Assembly: GCF_024171695.1 (NCBI RefSeq)
Contig: NZ_JAMTCF010000006.1
Location: 372,001 to 436,000, forward strand
Direction: 5' to 3'
DNA length: 64,000 bases
Source: Actinosynnema pretiosum
GTDB taxonomy: Bacteria > Actinomycetota > Actinomycetes > Mycobacteriales > Pseudonocardiaceae
This document shows, one piece after another, positions 49,966 through 58,748 of the stretch. The number at the start of each line of letters is the position of its first letter. Positions within the stretch are counted from its first letter, which is position 1. A program made the translations under genes and the position numbers. The notes under the pieces were generated by a model. It was not told the DNA's origin and made no database searches. It saw only the letters and a program-made list of their open reading frames with translations.

Positions 49966-51387
49966 TCAGCGGGCGGCCATGATCGCGTCGACGGCCTTGC
50001 CGAGCTTGGCGTACTTCTGGGTGTACAGCACCGGGAACACGCCGGGCGGGTCGGCGGGCCGGTCGGCGTCGACGTAGTCGGTGCCGAGGTTGGAGAAGAT
50101 CACCACGATGTAGTTGCGCTTCTCCTTGCCGGGCAACGACTTCACGATGCCCGCGTCACTGCCGGTGGTGTCGACCCAGCCGGTCTTGTGGCTGAAGCCC
50201 ACCTCGGCGACGGCGTCGCAGGGGCGCACGTCGCGGTCGTACACGGCGCCGCCGACGGTGACCGTGCCGTCGGCCTCGACCCAGCGCGGCGGGGTGAGCT
50301 GCGGAATGCCCTGCACCGGGTAGGTCCGGCCGCACCAGTTGGTGGTGGACAGCATCTCGTTGTGGCCCTGCTCGGCCAGCGCCTTCAGGAACAGCGCGCG
50401 CGAGGTCTCGCTCAGCTCGGCGCGGGTGATCGCCTTGCCCGCAGGCGTGGTCCACAGGGTGCCCTGGCCGCCGTTGACCAGCAGCAGCAGCTTGGCGGTG
50501 TCGAGGCTGCTCATGTTCGAGCCGATCCAGCGACCGCCGTTGGCCGGGTTGGTGCCGGTGACCATGAGCGTGGGCAGGCCCAGCTCGGCGAACTCGGCGT
50601 TGACCTCGTCCCAGGCGCCGAGGTCGTGCAGCAGCTTGATGAGCGCGCAGGTGGGCTCGTTCTGCGACTTGGTGATCATCTGGTCGAAGTTCGAGCGGAT
50701 GACCGCGCTGAACGCGCCGCCGCAGCTCGGGTTGAGGACGGCGGGCTGGTAGCTGTAGACCGAGTCCAGGTCGATCCGGCCCTCGTCGGCCAGGCGCAGC
50801 ACGCCGAAGCCGACCATGAGCTTGAGGACGGAGGCCGGGTAGGGCGAGGAGAAGTCGATGGGAGCGCTCTCCCGGCCCGGCAGCACGTCCACGGTCCCCT
50901 GGCCGCCGTTGACGTCCCACTCGGTGTCGTCCCACCAGCGGTAGCGCACCTGGTCTGTGGACAGCGAGCTCTTCTTCACCGGCACCGTGACGCCGTTCGG
51001 GTACTGCGGGCTCATCAGCACGTCGCCGACGGCGGTGGGCCTGCCCTTGTCGTCCAGCTCGATGACGGCCAGGTCGACGTTGGGCTGCTGGTGGATCGGG
51101 CGCGCGGCGGCGGCCAGGCGCGCGGTGCTCGCGGGCGCGCTGTCGTACTTCTCGGGCGCGCCGGTGCGGGCGGTCCGGAAGCCCGCGCGGGCCGCGTCGG
51201 GCGGGGTGAGGTCGATGATGTCCTTGAAGTCCTGCGCGACCACGGCGGCGCGCAGCGCCTCGGGCAGGCTCGGCGTCCGCGCCTCGGCTGAGGCGGAGGC
51301 GGTGGCGGGCGCGACGAGCCCGCCGACCAGCGCGGCGGAGGCGGTCACCGCGATCGCGGCGCCCCACTTCCGGTTCTTGGTGCCCAT
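49966..51387 (-). CDS. Secreted serine hydrolase, class A beta-lactamase-like
   Basis: 473 aa with a signal peptide (about 1-33). The catalytic domain has the SxxK tetrad in YPASVLKLMVGFG, an SQNEPT in place of SxN, and HKTGW as the KTG motif; the fold fits the beta-lactamase-like serine hydrolase family. It is longer than true class A enzymes because of an N-terminal domain of about 100 residues (SLPEALRAAVVAQDFKDIIDL). The ATG at 51387 follows GAGAAAG. It is monocistronic and divergent from a membrane-protein gene. It may be a peptidoglycan carboxypeptidase-like enzyme or a beta-lactamase; sequence alone does not decide. Confidence 0.8.
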   Translation of the reverse strand: MGTKNRKWGAAIAVTASAALVGGLVAPATASASAEARTPSLPEALRAAVVAQDFKDIIDLTPPDAARAGFRTARTGAPEKYDSAPASTARLAAAARPIHQQPNVDLAVIELDDKGRPTAVGDVLMSPQYPNGVTVPVKKSSLSTDQVRYRWWDDTEWDVNGGQGTVDVLPGRESAPIDFSSPYPASVLKLMVGFGVLRLADEGRIDLDSVYSYQPAVLNPSCGGAFSAVIRSNFDQMITKSQNEPTCALIKLLHDLGAWDEVNAEFAELGLPTLMVTGTNPANGGRWIGSNMSSLDTAKLLLLVNGGQGTLWTTPAGKAITRAELSETSRALFLKALAEQGHNEMLSTTNWCGRTYPVQGIPQLTPPRWVEADGTVTVGGAVYDRDVRPCDAVAEVGFSHKTGWVDTTGSDAGIVKSLPGKEKRNYIVVIFSNLGTDYVDADRPADPPGVFPVLYTQKYAKLGKAVDAIMAAR

Positions 51388-51731
51388 GCGGTTCTTTCTC
51401 CCCAGTTCGGTGTCTCGGGCGGGCGGCCGGTGTCGTGCCGCCTGCCCGGAAGCAGCGGATCGCAGCCTAGGGACGGGTCGGGTGGAAAACCGGGGAGAAC
51501 AAGATCACAAGCGGGGGTCCGCACCACCGGGCGCGTCGGCCGCTTGCTCGGCAAACGAGTTGCCCCGCAGGTCGTGGGGCGGGTCGCGAGCCTGCGGCTT
51601 CCCGACGCGTCCGCGCGGAGCGGTGCAACAGCGGGGGGCGCGCGGCGCTCGCGGGCGGGCGCGGTACGGACGGACGGGCGGTGGGGTTGCTCGACCAGGG
51701 GTGTGCCCTGCGGAGGATTGCGCTCGGCGGG

Positions 51732-51764
51732 TTTGTCCGGCACATTTGGTTTGCGATACAAACC
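51732..51764 (+). promoter_or_regulatory. Promoter with overlapping GGTTTG-N5-CAAACC operator
   Basis: TTTGTC (51732-51737) and GATACA (51755-51760) are spaced by 17 bp. A perfect inverted repeat GGTTTG (51748-51753) / CAAACC (51759-51764) covers the -10. The downstream operon ends with a winged-helix regulator, so negative autoregulation is likely. Confidence 0.5.
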
Positions 51765-51798
51765 TACCTGCCGTTCAAAGCTGACTTTGGGGGGAACC

Positions 51799-52731
51799 AT
51801 GGCTGACGGGGACGCGGCGGTCCTGCTCGGCGAGCTGGACGCGCTGCGCAAGCGCACCCGGCGTGACCGGCGCGGGCACTGGCTGCCGCTGCTGGCGATC
51901 GGCGCGCTGACGCTGGGGGCGGTCCCGTTCTACCGACCGGAGTCCGACCCGTGCCGGACGCTGGTCCGCACGCAGGGGGTGTGCGACTCCGGCGAGGTGC
52001 CGAGCACGGCGTTCACCGTGCCGGGCCTCGGCCGGTTCGACCCGCTCGGGGCGTTCACGGCGGGCAACCTGTACGACCCGGTCAGCCCGCTCGCGCTGGG
52101 CGTGTACTGGCTGCTGGCGCTGCTCGCGGGACTGCTGCTCACCACCTGGTGGTACCGCAGGCGCGCGGAGACCTCCGGGCTGGAGACCTCCACGAAGGCG
52201 TACGCGCGGGTCACCCTGGCCGGGTTGCTGGTGGTGCTGGGCATGTCGCTGGTGCGGGCCGTCGCGGCCGAGCCGGTCAGCTACCTGCGGTTCGGGGGCA
52301 AGGCCGCCATGCTGGAGTCGGCGGTGTTCCTGGTGGTGCCGGTGGTGCTGGCGGTGCTGTCCGAGCGGGAGTTCGGGCGCACGCGCGGGTACCGGGTGGC
52401 GCTGGTCGCCGGGTTCGCGCTCACCTCGGTGCTGGGCGCGGCGGTGGTGTCCAAGACCGGTGGGCTGCTGCTGTTCTCGGCCGGGCTGCTCGTGCTGGCC
52501 TGGCGCGAGCGCAGCGCGTGGTGCGGAGCGGTCGCGCTCGGCTACTCGTGGTTCACCCTGCTGGCCAACGGGAGCTGGATGGGCACGGTGTTCTACCGGC
52601 TGGGCTGGCGGCCGAACCCTGCGGTCGGGGTGGAGGAGGTGCTGTTCGCGGCCAAGGACGTGCTGCTCCCCGGCGCCATCGCGATCGTCGGCGGGCTCGT
52701 CGCGCTCGCGCTGAGTAGGGTGCGCCGGTGA
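51799..52731 (+). CDS. Multi-spanning membrane protein, unknown
   Basis: 310 aa. About seven or eight hydrophobic segments are preceded by a basic N-terminus (LRKRTRRDRRGHWLPLL). A large first loop (about 45-85) with two cysteines (DPCRTLV, GVCDSG) is probably extracytoplasmic. The ATG at 51799 has GGGGGG upstream. It overlaps the winged-helix regulator gene by 4 bp. No family was recognised. Such membrane protein-regulator pairs are common in actinomycetes and often sense or export lipophilic compounds, but nothing here proves that. Confidence 0.75.
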   Translation: MADGDAAVLLGELDALRKRTRRDRRGHWLPLLAIGALTLGAVPFYRPESDPCRTLVRTQGVCDSGEVPSTAFTVPGLGRFDPLGAFTAGNLYDPVSPLALGVYWLLALLAGLLLTTWWYRRRAETSGLETSTKAYARVTLAGLLVVLGMSLVRAVAAEPVSYLRFGGKAAMLESAVFLVVPVVLAVLSEREFGRTRGYRVALVAGFALTSVLGAAVVSKTGGLLLFSAGLLVLAWRERSAWCGAVALGYSWFTLLANGSWMGTVFYRLGWRPNPAVGVEEVLFAAKDVLLPGAIAIVGGLVALALSRVRR

Positions 52732-53033
52732 GCGAACACCCCACCGCAGGCCTGGACGACGTGGTGCACCAGCGCCACCGGCTCGGCATCCTGACCGTCA
52801 CCGCCGAGGCCGACCGGGTGGAGTTCGGCTACCTGAAGGGGACCCTCGACCTCACCGCGGGCAACCTGTCGCGGCACATCACCGTGCTGGAGGAAGCCGG
52901 GCTGGTCGCGGTGGAGAAGGGGTACGAGGGCAAGCGACCGCGCACGTGGGTCGCCATCACGGCCGAGGGGCGCGGGGCGCTGGCGCGGGAGATGGCGGCG
53001 CTGCGGACGCTGCTGGAGCGGCACGGGCGGTGA
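52728..53033 (+). CDS. Small winged-helix transcriptional regulator (HTH_34/ArsR-MarR-like)
   Basis: 101 aa single-domain DNA-binding protein: HQRHRLGILTV, EFGYLKGTLDLTAGNLSRHITVLEEAGLVAVEKGYEGKRPRTWVAITAEGR. This is the winged-helix family that often accompanies DUF-type membrane proteins. The GTG at 52728 overlaps the preceding stop (GTGA). It probably controls its own operon through the inverted repeat at 51748-51764. Confidence 0.85.
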   Translation: MSEHPTAGLDDVVHQRHRLGILTVTAEADRVEFGYLKGTLDLTAGNLSRHITVLEEAGLVAVEKGYEGKRPRTWVAITAEGRGALAREMAALRTLLERHGR

Positions 53034-53127
53034 CGCCCCGCGCGGGGGTCACCGGGGCGGGCGTTTCCCGCCACACGGGTCGGGTACGCCGGGTGGAATA
53101 GCCACCACCAGGAGGAGTACGGGGCAC

Positions 53128-53964
53128 ATGGCCGAGATCACCGCGCACCACGGGCTGTTCAAGGACACGAACCTGCACGTGGACGACACCGGCGGGCCCG
53201 GCCGCCCCGTGGTGCTGATCCACGGCTGGCCGCTGTCCGGCGAGTCGTGGAAGCTCCAGGTCCCGGCGCTCGCGGCGGCGGGCCACCGGGTGATCACCTA
53301 CGACCGGCGGGGCTTCGGGCGCAGCGACAAGCCGCGCGGGGGCTACGAGTACGACACGCTCGCCGAGGACCTGCACCACCTGCTGGCCCAGCTGGAGCTG
53401 ACCGACGTGGTGCTGGTCGGGTTCTCCATGGGCGGCGGCGAGGTCGCCCGGTACGTGGCCAGGTACGGGCAGGAGCGGCTGCGGGGCGTCGTGTTCGCCT
53501 CGGCCGTGCCGCCGTACCTGGCGCGCACCGACGACAACCCCGAGGGGCCGCTGCCCGCCGAGAAGGCCGAGGAGCTGGCCGCCGGGCTCAAGGACGACGA
53601 GAGCACCTTCTACGACACGTTCGTCACCGACTTCTTCTCCGTCGACGGCGAGCTGAAGGTCACCCAGGAGCAGTGGCGCGAGGCGCGGGCGCTGTGCGAC
53701 GAGGCCGACCACCGGGCGGCGCAGGCCTGCATGGCGGCGTGGGCGGGCACCGACTTCCGGGACGACCTGCCCGCGATCACCGTGCCGACGCTGGTGATCC
53801 ACGGCGACAGCGACGCCACGGTGCCCTACGAGGGGTCGGGCGAGCGGGTCCACTCGGCGATCCCCGGCAGCGAGGCGCACGTGGTGGCGGGCGGGCCGCA
53901 CGGGGTGAACGTGAGCCACGCGGAGGAGTGGAACCGGGTGGTGCTGGAGTTCCTGGCCCGCTGA
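53128..53964 (+). CDS. Alpha/beta hydrolase, cofactor-free haloperoxidase-like
   Basis: 278 aa, the usual length. VLIHGWPLSGESWKLQ carries the oxyanion region; the nucleophile elbow is VGFSMGGGE (Ser near 97); the Asp is in VIHGDSDATVP; the His is in GGPHGVNVSHAEEW. This set matches the non-haem chloroperoxidase/esterase branch. The ATG at 53128 follows AGGAGG. Monocistronic, followed by repeats and a terminator. Perhydrolysis or ester hydrolysis is the expected chemistry. Confidence 0.87.
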   Translation: MAEITAHHGLFKDTNLHVDDTGGPGRPVVLIHGWPLSGESWKLQVPALAAAGHRVITYDRRGFGRSDKPRGGYEYDTLAEDLHHLLAQLELTDVVLVGFSMGGGEVARYVARYGQERLRGVVFASAVPPYLARTDDNPEGPLPAEKAEELAAGLKDDESTFYDTFVTDFFSVDGELKVTQEQWREARALCDEADHRAAQACMAAWAGTDFRDDLPAITVPTLVIHGDSDATVPYEGSGERVHSAIPGSEAHVVAGGPHGVNVSHAEEWNRVVLEFLAR

Positions 53965-54026
53965 GGTTCCCGGACCGCTGAGGTTCCCGGACCGCTGAGA
54001 GCCCGCTGACGGCTTCGGCCCGCTGA
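53959..54026 (+). repeat. Post-stop repeats of CGCTGA
   Basis: The stop-codon context cgctga of the hydrolase gene recurs at 53959, 53976, 53993, 54004 and 54021. The first two 17-bp units are exact copies (53961-53977 and 53978-53994). It resembles the left-edge array, which also starts on a stop codon. Confidence 0.6.
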
Positions 54027-54058
54027 CGGGGCGCCCCCACGACCGGGGGCGCCCCGTC
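54025..54058. terminator. Convergent terminator between hydrolase and lectin genes
   Basis: Perfect 14-bp arms (54025-54038 and 54045-54058) with a 6-nt loop, 7 bp from the lectin gene stop on the other strand. Confidence 0.7.
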
Positions 54059-54065
54059 GGCAGGT

Positions 54066-55025
54066 CTAGCCGAGGGTCCAGCGCTGGTTGCGCCCGCCGT
54101 TGCAGCCGTACGCGCCGACGCCGGTGGTCGGCGTGCCGCGCGGGGCCTCCTGGTCGAGGCAGTCACCGCTGCTCAGGTTGACGAACTGGACCTCCTCGCT
54201 GCCGGTCTCCTCGTCGTGCCGGACGACCCAGCGCTGGTTCTGCCCGTCGTTGCACGGGTACGCGCCGACGCCGCTGGTCGGCACGCCGCTGGGCGACTCC
54301 TGGTCCAGGCAGTCGATGGGCGGCGCGGTGTTCCACACCTCGGCGACGTCGGGGCGGTACCAGACCAGGAACCAGTGCTGGTTCAGGCCGCCGTTGCAGC
54401 CGTAGGCGCCGACGCCGTTGGTCGCCACGCCGCTGGGCGACTCCTGGTCCAGGCACCAGCCGCTGGAGGAGTTGCGCACCGGGGTCCCCGTGGGCTCGCC
54501 CGGCGTGATGCCCGCGTCGACCCAGCGGGTGCGGGGACCGACGTCGGTGAAGCTGAGCGGGGTGCTGTCGGCGGAGTAGCCGACCACGTCCGAGTCGCGC
54601 GAGCGGTCGCCGCCCGCGCCGAACGCGGTGGCGCGGTAGCCGTCCGGGATGACGACCTGCACGAGGTACTTGTCGGCGGGCAGGTCCGTGAAGCTGTAGA
54701 AGCCCTTGTCGGAGAACGTGGTCCGGAACATCCACCCCTCGGTGGCGTCGTAGGTCCAGAGGAAGACCTCCAGCCGCGCGGCCACCTCGGTGTTGGACCG
54801 CACCCCGTCGCCGTTGGCGTCCACCCAGACCAGGCCGGAGACGGTGTTCTGGCTGACCGCGGCGCTCCCGGCCGCCGCCTTGTAGGGCACGCCGGTCCGC
54901 TTGGGCGGCACCTTCTGCCGTTCGACGCCCGGTGATCGCTCCGCCGGGTCGGCTTGAGCCTGGGCGGTCATCGCCCCGAGCGGGAGGAGAGCCAGCGCGC
55001 ACACGACCGCGGCCAAGCGCCTCAT
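54066..55025 (-). CDS. Secreted SdrD-B-like plus ricin-type lectin protein, paralogue 1
   Basis: 319 aa. The signal peptide is about residues 1-26 (MRRLAAVVCALALLPLG). An SdrD-B-like beta domain at about 58-165 opens with SGLVWVDANGDGVRSNTE and has SFTDLPADKYLVQV. A C-terminal ricin-type beta-trefoil has three repeats of the form CLDQESPSG ... VGAYGCNGG ... NQHW (QxW-type). The ATG at 55025 is chosen because MRR aligns with its paralogues. It is the last of four tandem genes of the same architecture. Carbohydrate binding outside the cell is expected; the ligand is unknown. No catalytic domain is present. Confidence 0.83.
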   Translation of the reverse strand: MRRLAAVVCALALLPLGAMTAQAQADPAERSPGVERQKVPPKRTGVPYKAAAGSAAVSQNTVSGLVWVDANGDGVRSNTEVAARLEVFLWTYDATEGWMFRTTFSDKGFYSFTDLPADKYLVQVVIPDGYRATAFGAGGDRSRDSDVVGYSADSTPLSFTDVGPRTRWVDAGITPGEPTGTPVRNSSSGWCLDQESPSGVATNGVGAYGCNGGLNQHWFLVWYRPDVAEVWNTAPPIDCLDQESPSGVPTSGVGAYPCNDGQNQRWVVRHDEETGSEEVQFVNLSSGDCLDQEAPRGTPTTGVGAYGCNGGRNQRWTLG

Positions 55026-55256
55026 GGTCTTCACCACCTAGGACGGCGGTCGGACGCCGCCGCCAGCGCGATGGTAGAAGCTCGTGACGTCGGACACAGC
55101 GGCCGAGGGGCTGAAGATCGCTGAGACGGTGACGCCGAGGCACTGCGGCTTCCACCCGTTCGGGGCAGCGGCGGGAGCGGTCGGCACGCCGGGACGCGAA
55201 CCGGCCGGGCCACGCGCGTCGCGTGACCCGGCCGGGGCGGTACTACGGGTGAAACG

Positions 55257-56255
55257 TCAGTCGTTCAGGTACCACTTCTGGTTCGCGCCACCGTTGCACA
55301 GGTACGCGCCGAGCACGGTGGTCGGCGTGCCGCGCGGGGCCTCCTGGTCGAGGCAGTAGCCGCTGCGCTGGTTGATCGCGAGGGCGGGCTCGCCGTAGAG
55401 CTCGTTGTGGTGCACGACCCACTTCTGGTTGGTGCCGCCGTTGCACGGGTAGGCGCCGACGCGCGGGGTCTGCTGGTTGTTCGGGTACTCCTGGTCGAGG
55501 CAGTGCGCGGACGCGAAGTTCTCGAACCAGTAGACGCCCATGCCCGCGTCGTAGTCCCAGACAACGTCCCACACCTGGTTGATGCCGCCGTTGCAGTGGT
55601 GGACACCGACCTTGGTGGTCGGAGTGCCCTGCGGGGACTCCTGGTCGAGGCACCAGTTGCTGGCGCCGTTCTTGACCTGGTAGCCGAAGTAGTACTGGGA
55701 CGTGATGAAGCCGCCGTCGACGCCGCGCTGCGCGGGGCCGTTGTCGGCGAAGTGGATCGGCAGGCTCAGGGCGTTCGGGCCGAGCAGGTCGGAGTCGCGC
55801 TGCCGGTCACCGCCGACGCCCAGCTTCGTGGGGATGAGCCACGAGTTCCTCGGGTCGGTGTCGATGTAGACCTTGTAGGTGTTCGCCGGGAGGTCGTAGA
55901 ACGCGTACGCGCCGTTCTGCGTGTACGTCGAGTGGTACCAGCGCTCACCGTCCTCCTCGAAGACGAGGCGCACCTCGGTCGACTTGTCCGGCTCGCTGTC
56001 GCCCCGGTAGCCGTCGCCGTTGGTGTCGGTCCAGATCCGACCGGCCACGACGTTGCTGCCCACGGCCTGGGCGGAAACCCGCTCCTGGCGTCGTTGGGAA
56101 GCGGGGCGCGCCTCCGCGTACGGCTTCTCGGTCAGCTCGCTGACCGCGATCCCCACGCGGTCCTGCTGCTCGACCGGCTCCTCGGCCTGCGCGATCCCCG
56201 CCCCCAGCGGGAGTGCGACGAACGCGGCGCACGCCACGGACAACCAGCGTCTCAT
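55257..56255 (-). CDS. Secreted SdrD-B-like plus ricin-type lectin protein, paralogue 2
   Basis: 332 aa. Signal peptide MRRWLSVACAAFVALPLGAG; a charged spacer (about 25-65); the SdrD-B-like domain with AGRIWTDTNGDGYRGDSE and FYDLPANTYKVYID; a GVGGDRQRDSDLLG loop; then a trefoil with three CLDQE/CNGG/NQxW repeats (WCLDQESPQG, HCLDQEYPNN, YCLDQEAPRG). The ATG at 56255 has GGGGG upstream, in a leader shared with paralogue 3. It has its own predicted promoter region, so each paralogue may be transcribed separately. Confidence 0.83.
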   Translation of the reverse strand: MRRWLSVACAAFVALPLGAGIAQAEEPVEQQDRVGIAVSELTEKPYAEARPASQRRQERVSAQAVGSNVVAGRIWTDTNGDGYRGDSEPDKSTEVRLVFEEDGERWYHSTYTQNGAYAFYDLPANTYKVYIDTDPRNSWLIPTKLGVGGDRQRDSDLLGPNALSLPIHFADNGPAQRGVDGGFITSQYYFGYQVKNGASNWCLDQESPQGTPTTKVGVHHCNGGINQVWDVVWDYDAGMGVYWFENFASAHCLDQEYPNNQQTPRVGAYPCNGGTNQKWVVHHNELYGEPALAINQRSGYCLDQEAPRGTPTTVLGAYLCNGGANQKWYLND

Positions 56256-56504
56256 ACGACTAGCCCCCTAGTGCGGCGGACGAGCGCCACCGCCGAAGCG
56301 ATGCTAGATCGAGATCATCACCCCCCGGTATAGACCTGATGGCCCAATCACCCTCCCTTGTGGAGCAACGCGGAAAATCGCTTGCGCCACAAGGGAATAG
56401 CTGCTTTGCAGGGTCCCCCCTACTTCACCCGCCGAACGTTCGACCTTCCCTCGGAAAGCCGAACCGACCGGGTCACACTCCCCCGGCCGGTCCGGTCTCG
56501 CGGC

Positions 56505-57359
56505 TCACCCCGCGAGGGTCCACACCTGGTTCGGGGCCCCGTTGCAGCGGTGCGCGCCGACGCCCGTCGTGGGCGGGCCGAGCGGGGACTCCTGGTCGAG
56601 GCAGTCGGACGTGGCCGCGTTGACGAGCCGGACGCTGCCGGGCACGTCGGTGGCGCGCACCAGCCAGCGCTGGTTGGCGCCGCCGTTGCAGTCGTACGCG
56701 CCGACCCCGTTGCTCGGCGCGCCGCCGGGGAACTCCTGGTCAAGGCACTGACCCGTGGCCTTGTTGCGCACCTCGGCGGAACCGGCGGTGATCCACTTCA
56801 GGGTCCAGTGCTGGTTGCCCCCGCCGTTGCAGCCGTACGCGCCGACGCCGTTGGTGGGCGTGCCGCGCGGGGCCTCCTGGTCGAGGCACCAGCCGCTGGC
56901 CGAGCCGCGCAGCTCGTTGCCGGGGTGGACGCCCTCGGCGACACCGATCTCCAGGCGCACGCCCGTGCCGCTGTTGTCCGCGAAGGTGACCGGGAAGGAC
57001 TTGCCGTCCGGCCCGAACACGGCGGAGCCACCGGCCGAGGCGTTGTACGCGGTGACGCGCTCGCCCTGCTCGGGGATCACCTGGACCTGGTAGGCGCCCG
57101 CCCCCGCGCTGAAGCCGTACCCGCCGCTGTGGGACAGCGTGCTGCCGACCAGCACCCAGGCGCTGTCGACCTGGTCGTACTCCCACAACCGGATCTCCTG
57201 GGTCCTGGGCCAGTCCTCGCCTTCCCGCAGACCGTTGCCGTTGACGTCGATCCAGACCGCGCCGGAGATCCAGTTCTCGTCCTCCTCGGCGGCTTCCGCG
57301 ACTCCCGACCCCAGCGAGAGCACCGTCGCGGCGCACGCGACGGCGAACCACTTCTTCAT
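56505..57359 (-). CDS. Secreted SdrD-B-like plus ricin-type lectin protein, paralogue 3
   Basis: 284 aa, the shortest of the four. Signal peptide MKKWFAVACAATVLSLGSG; the beta domain starts almost immediately (SGAVWIDVNGNGLREGED) because the spacer present in the others is missing. The trefoil repeats are WCLDQEAPRG, QCLDQEFPGG and DCLDQESPLG. The GxGGDRxRDSD loop of its paralogues is replaced by ASAGGSAVFGPDGKSF, so this copy has diverged most in the first domain. Confidence 0.83.
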   Translation of the reverse strand: MKKWFAVACAATVLSLGSGVAEAAEEDENWISGAVWIDVNGNGLREGEDWPRTQEIRLWEYDQVDSAWVLVGSTLSHSGGYGFSAGAGAYQVQVIPEQGERVTAYNASAGGSAVFGPDGKSFPVTFADNSGTGVRLEIGVAEGVHPGNELRGSASGWCLDQEAPRGTPTNGVGAYGCNGGGNQHWTLKWITAGSAEVRNKATGQCLDQEFPGGAPSNGVGAYDCNGGANQRWLVRATDVPGSVRLVNAATSDCLDQESPLGPPTTGVGAHRCNGAPNQVWTLAG

Positions 57360-57492
57360 GTCATTTCCCCCCAGTGCGGCGGACGTTCACCGCCGCCACC
57401 ACGAGGTTAAGCGCGAAAAGCGGAAAAACCTTTAGAGGGGTGCACGTCGACCGCAGGTTGCCCCGGAATTCCGAACCGCTCGGGGAAAGCGC

Positions 57493-58500
57493 TCACCCGG
57501 CCAGGTACCACTTCTGGTTCAGCCCGCCGTGGCAGGCGTACACCCCGACCCCGCTGGTCGGCGGGCCGTGCGGGGACTCCTGGTCGAGGCACTGGCCGGA
57601 GCGCACGTTGGTGATGATCATCGGCTCGCCCTGGAGCTCGTTGTGGTACACCCGCCAGCGCTGGTTCAGCCCGCCGTGGCACGGGTGCACGCCGACCTCG
57701 CTGGTCCGCTGGTCGTCCGGGTGCTCCTGGTCGAGGCAGTCCCAGTTCCACCGGCCCCACACCTCGACGATCTCGGTGGTGATCCAGTAGAAGTCCCACT
57801 TCTGGTTCACGTCGCCGTGGCAGCCGTAGGCGCCGACGCCCGTGGTGGGCGGCAGCCCGTTGGGCGCCTCCTGGTCGAGGCACCAGTGGTTGGCGGCGCT
57901 CTTGACGAAGTTCCCGCTCCCCCGCCCCGGCACCAGGCCGGCGTCCACGCCCCTGCTCTCGGGCCCGCCGCCCGCGAACAGCACGGGCGGGCTCTCGACG
58001 TTCGAGCCGAACACGTCGGAGTCGCGCTGCCGGTCGTTCCCCGCGCCGTACCGGGTCGCCGACTCGGTGAACGCGTCCGAGATCCACACCTGCACCTGGT
58101 AGCTGCCCTGCGGCACGTCGGTGAACGCGTACGACCCGCCGTAGGAGTTGATCCGGACGGCGCTCCAGCCGTTGACGGGGTGGTGGCTCCAGAGCCGGAC
58201 CTCCACCTCGCGCAGCGCCTCGTGGTCCTCGCGCACCCCGTCCCCGTCGTCGCTCCACACCTGCCCGGAGATGGTGTTGCCCGCGGAGGTCGCGCCGAGC
58301 GAGGCCCGGTTGCCGCTGCCGCCGTCGACGATCGCGCCCGCCTTGGCGGGCACGCCCCGCCCCGGTCCTGGCGCGGCGGGCGCGGGCGCTGCGGGCGCGG
58401 GCGCTGCGGGTCCGGGGGCCGCGGGTTCGGCGGCGTGCGCGCTCACCGCCCCGAGCGGCAGGAGCGCGATCGCGCACGCGACGGACAACCAGCGCCTCAT
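57493..58500 (-). CDS. Secreted SdrD-B-like plus ricin-type lectin protein, paralogue 4
   Basis: 335 aa. Signal peptide MRRWLSVACAIALLPLGAV, an Ala/Pro-rich spacer (AAPGPAAPAPAAPAPAAP), the SdrD-B-like domain (SGQVWSDDGDGVREDHE, FTDVPQGSYQVQV, GNDRQRDSDVFG) and three trefoil repeats (WCLDQEAPNG, DCLDQEHPDD, QCLDQESPHG). In this copy the CNGG of the others reads CHGG or CHGD. It is the promoter-proximal gene, with the best promoter of the set at 58544-58573. Confidence 0.83.
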   Translation of the reverse strand: MRRWLSVACAIALLPLGAVSAHAAEPAAPGPAAPAPAAPAPAAPGPGRGVPAKAGAIVDGGSGNRASLGATSAGNTISGQVWSDDGDGVREDHEALREVEVRLWSHHPVNGWSAVRINSYGGSYAFTDVPQGSYQVQVWISDAFTESATRYGAGNDRQRDSDVFGSNVESPPVLFAGGGPESRGVDAGLVPGRGSGNFVKSAANHWCLDQEAPNGLPPTTGVGAYGCHGDVNQKWDFYWITTEIVEVWGRWNWDCLDQEHPDDQRTSEVGVHPCHGGLNQRWRVYHNELQGEPMIITNVRSGQCLDQESPHGPPTSGVGVYACHGGLNQKWYLAG

Positions 58501-58543
58501 GTCGTGCCCCCTCGGACGACGGGCGCGCGCCGTCGCCAGCGCG

Positions 58544-58573
58544 ATGCTAGAACGGCGGAAAACCGGAGGTCAA
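58544..58573 (-). promoter_or_regulatory. Promoter of lectin paralogue 4
   Basis: On the minus strand TTGACC (58568-58573) and TAGCAT (58544-58549) are 18 bp apart. The same TAGCAT-containing word (gcgatgctag on plus) occurs upstream of paralogue 2 (56298-56307), and a variant (gcgatggtag) upstream of paralogue 1, at matching distances from the starts. Confidence 0.55.
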
Positions 58574-58748
58574 CGACCCGATGGTGGAACCGGGACGAGC
58601 GGTCGGCCGGGCGGGAGGGGTGGTGCGGGGGCCGGACGCCGTCACGGCTGGGCGATTCCAGATGAGGCGGGATGCGCTTGCCCGGCATTTCGATCACACC
58701 GCCGCGCCCCCGTTCGACCGAACGGGGGCGCGGCGGGTGTTCCCGTCG

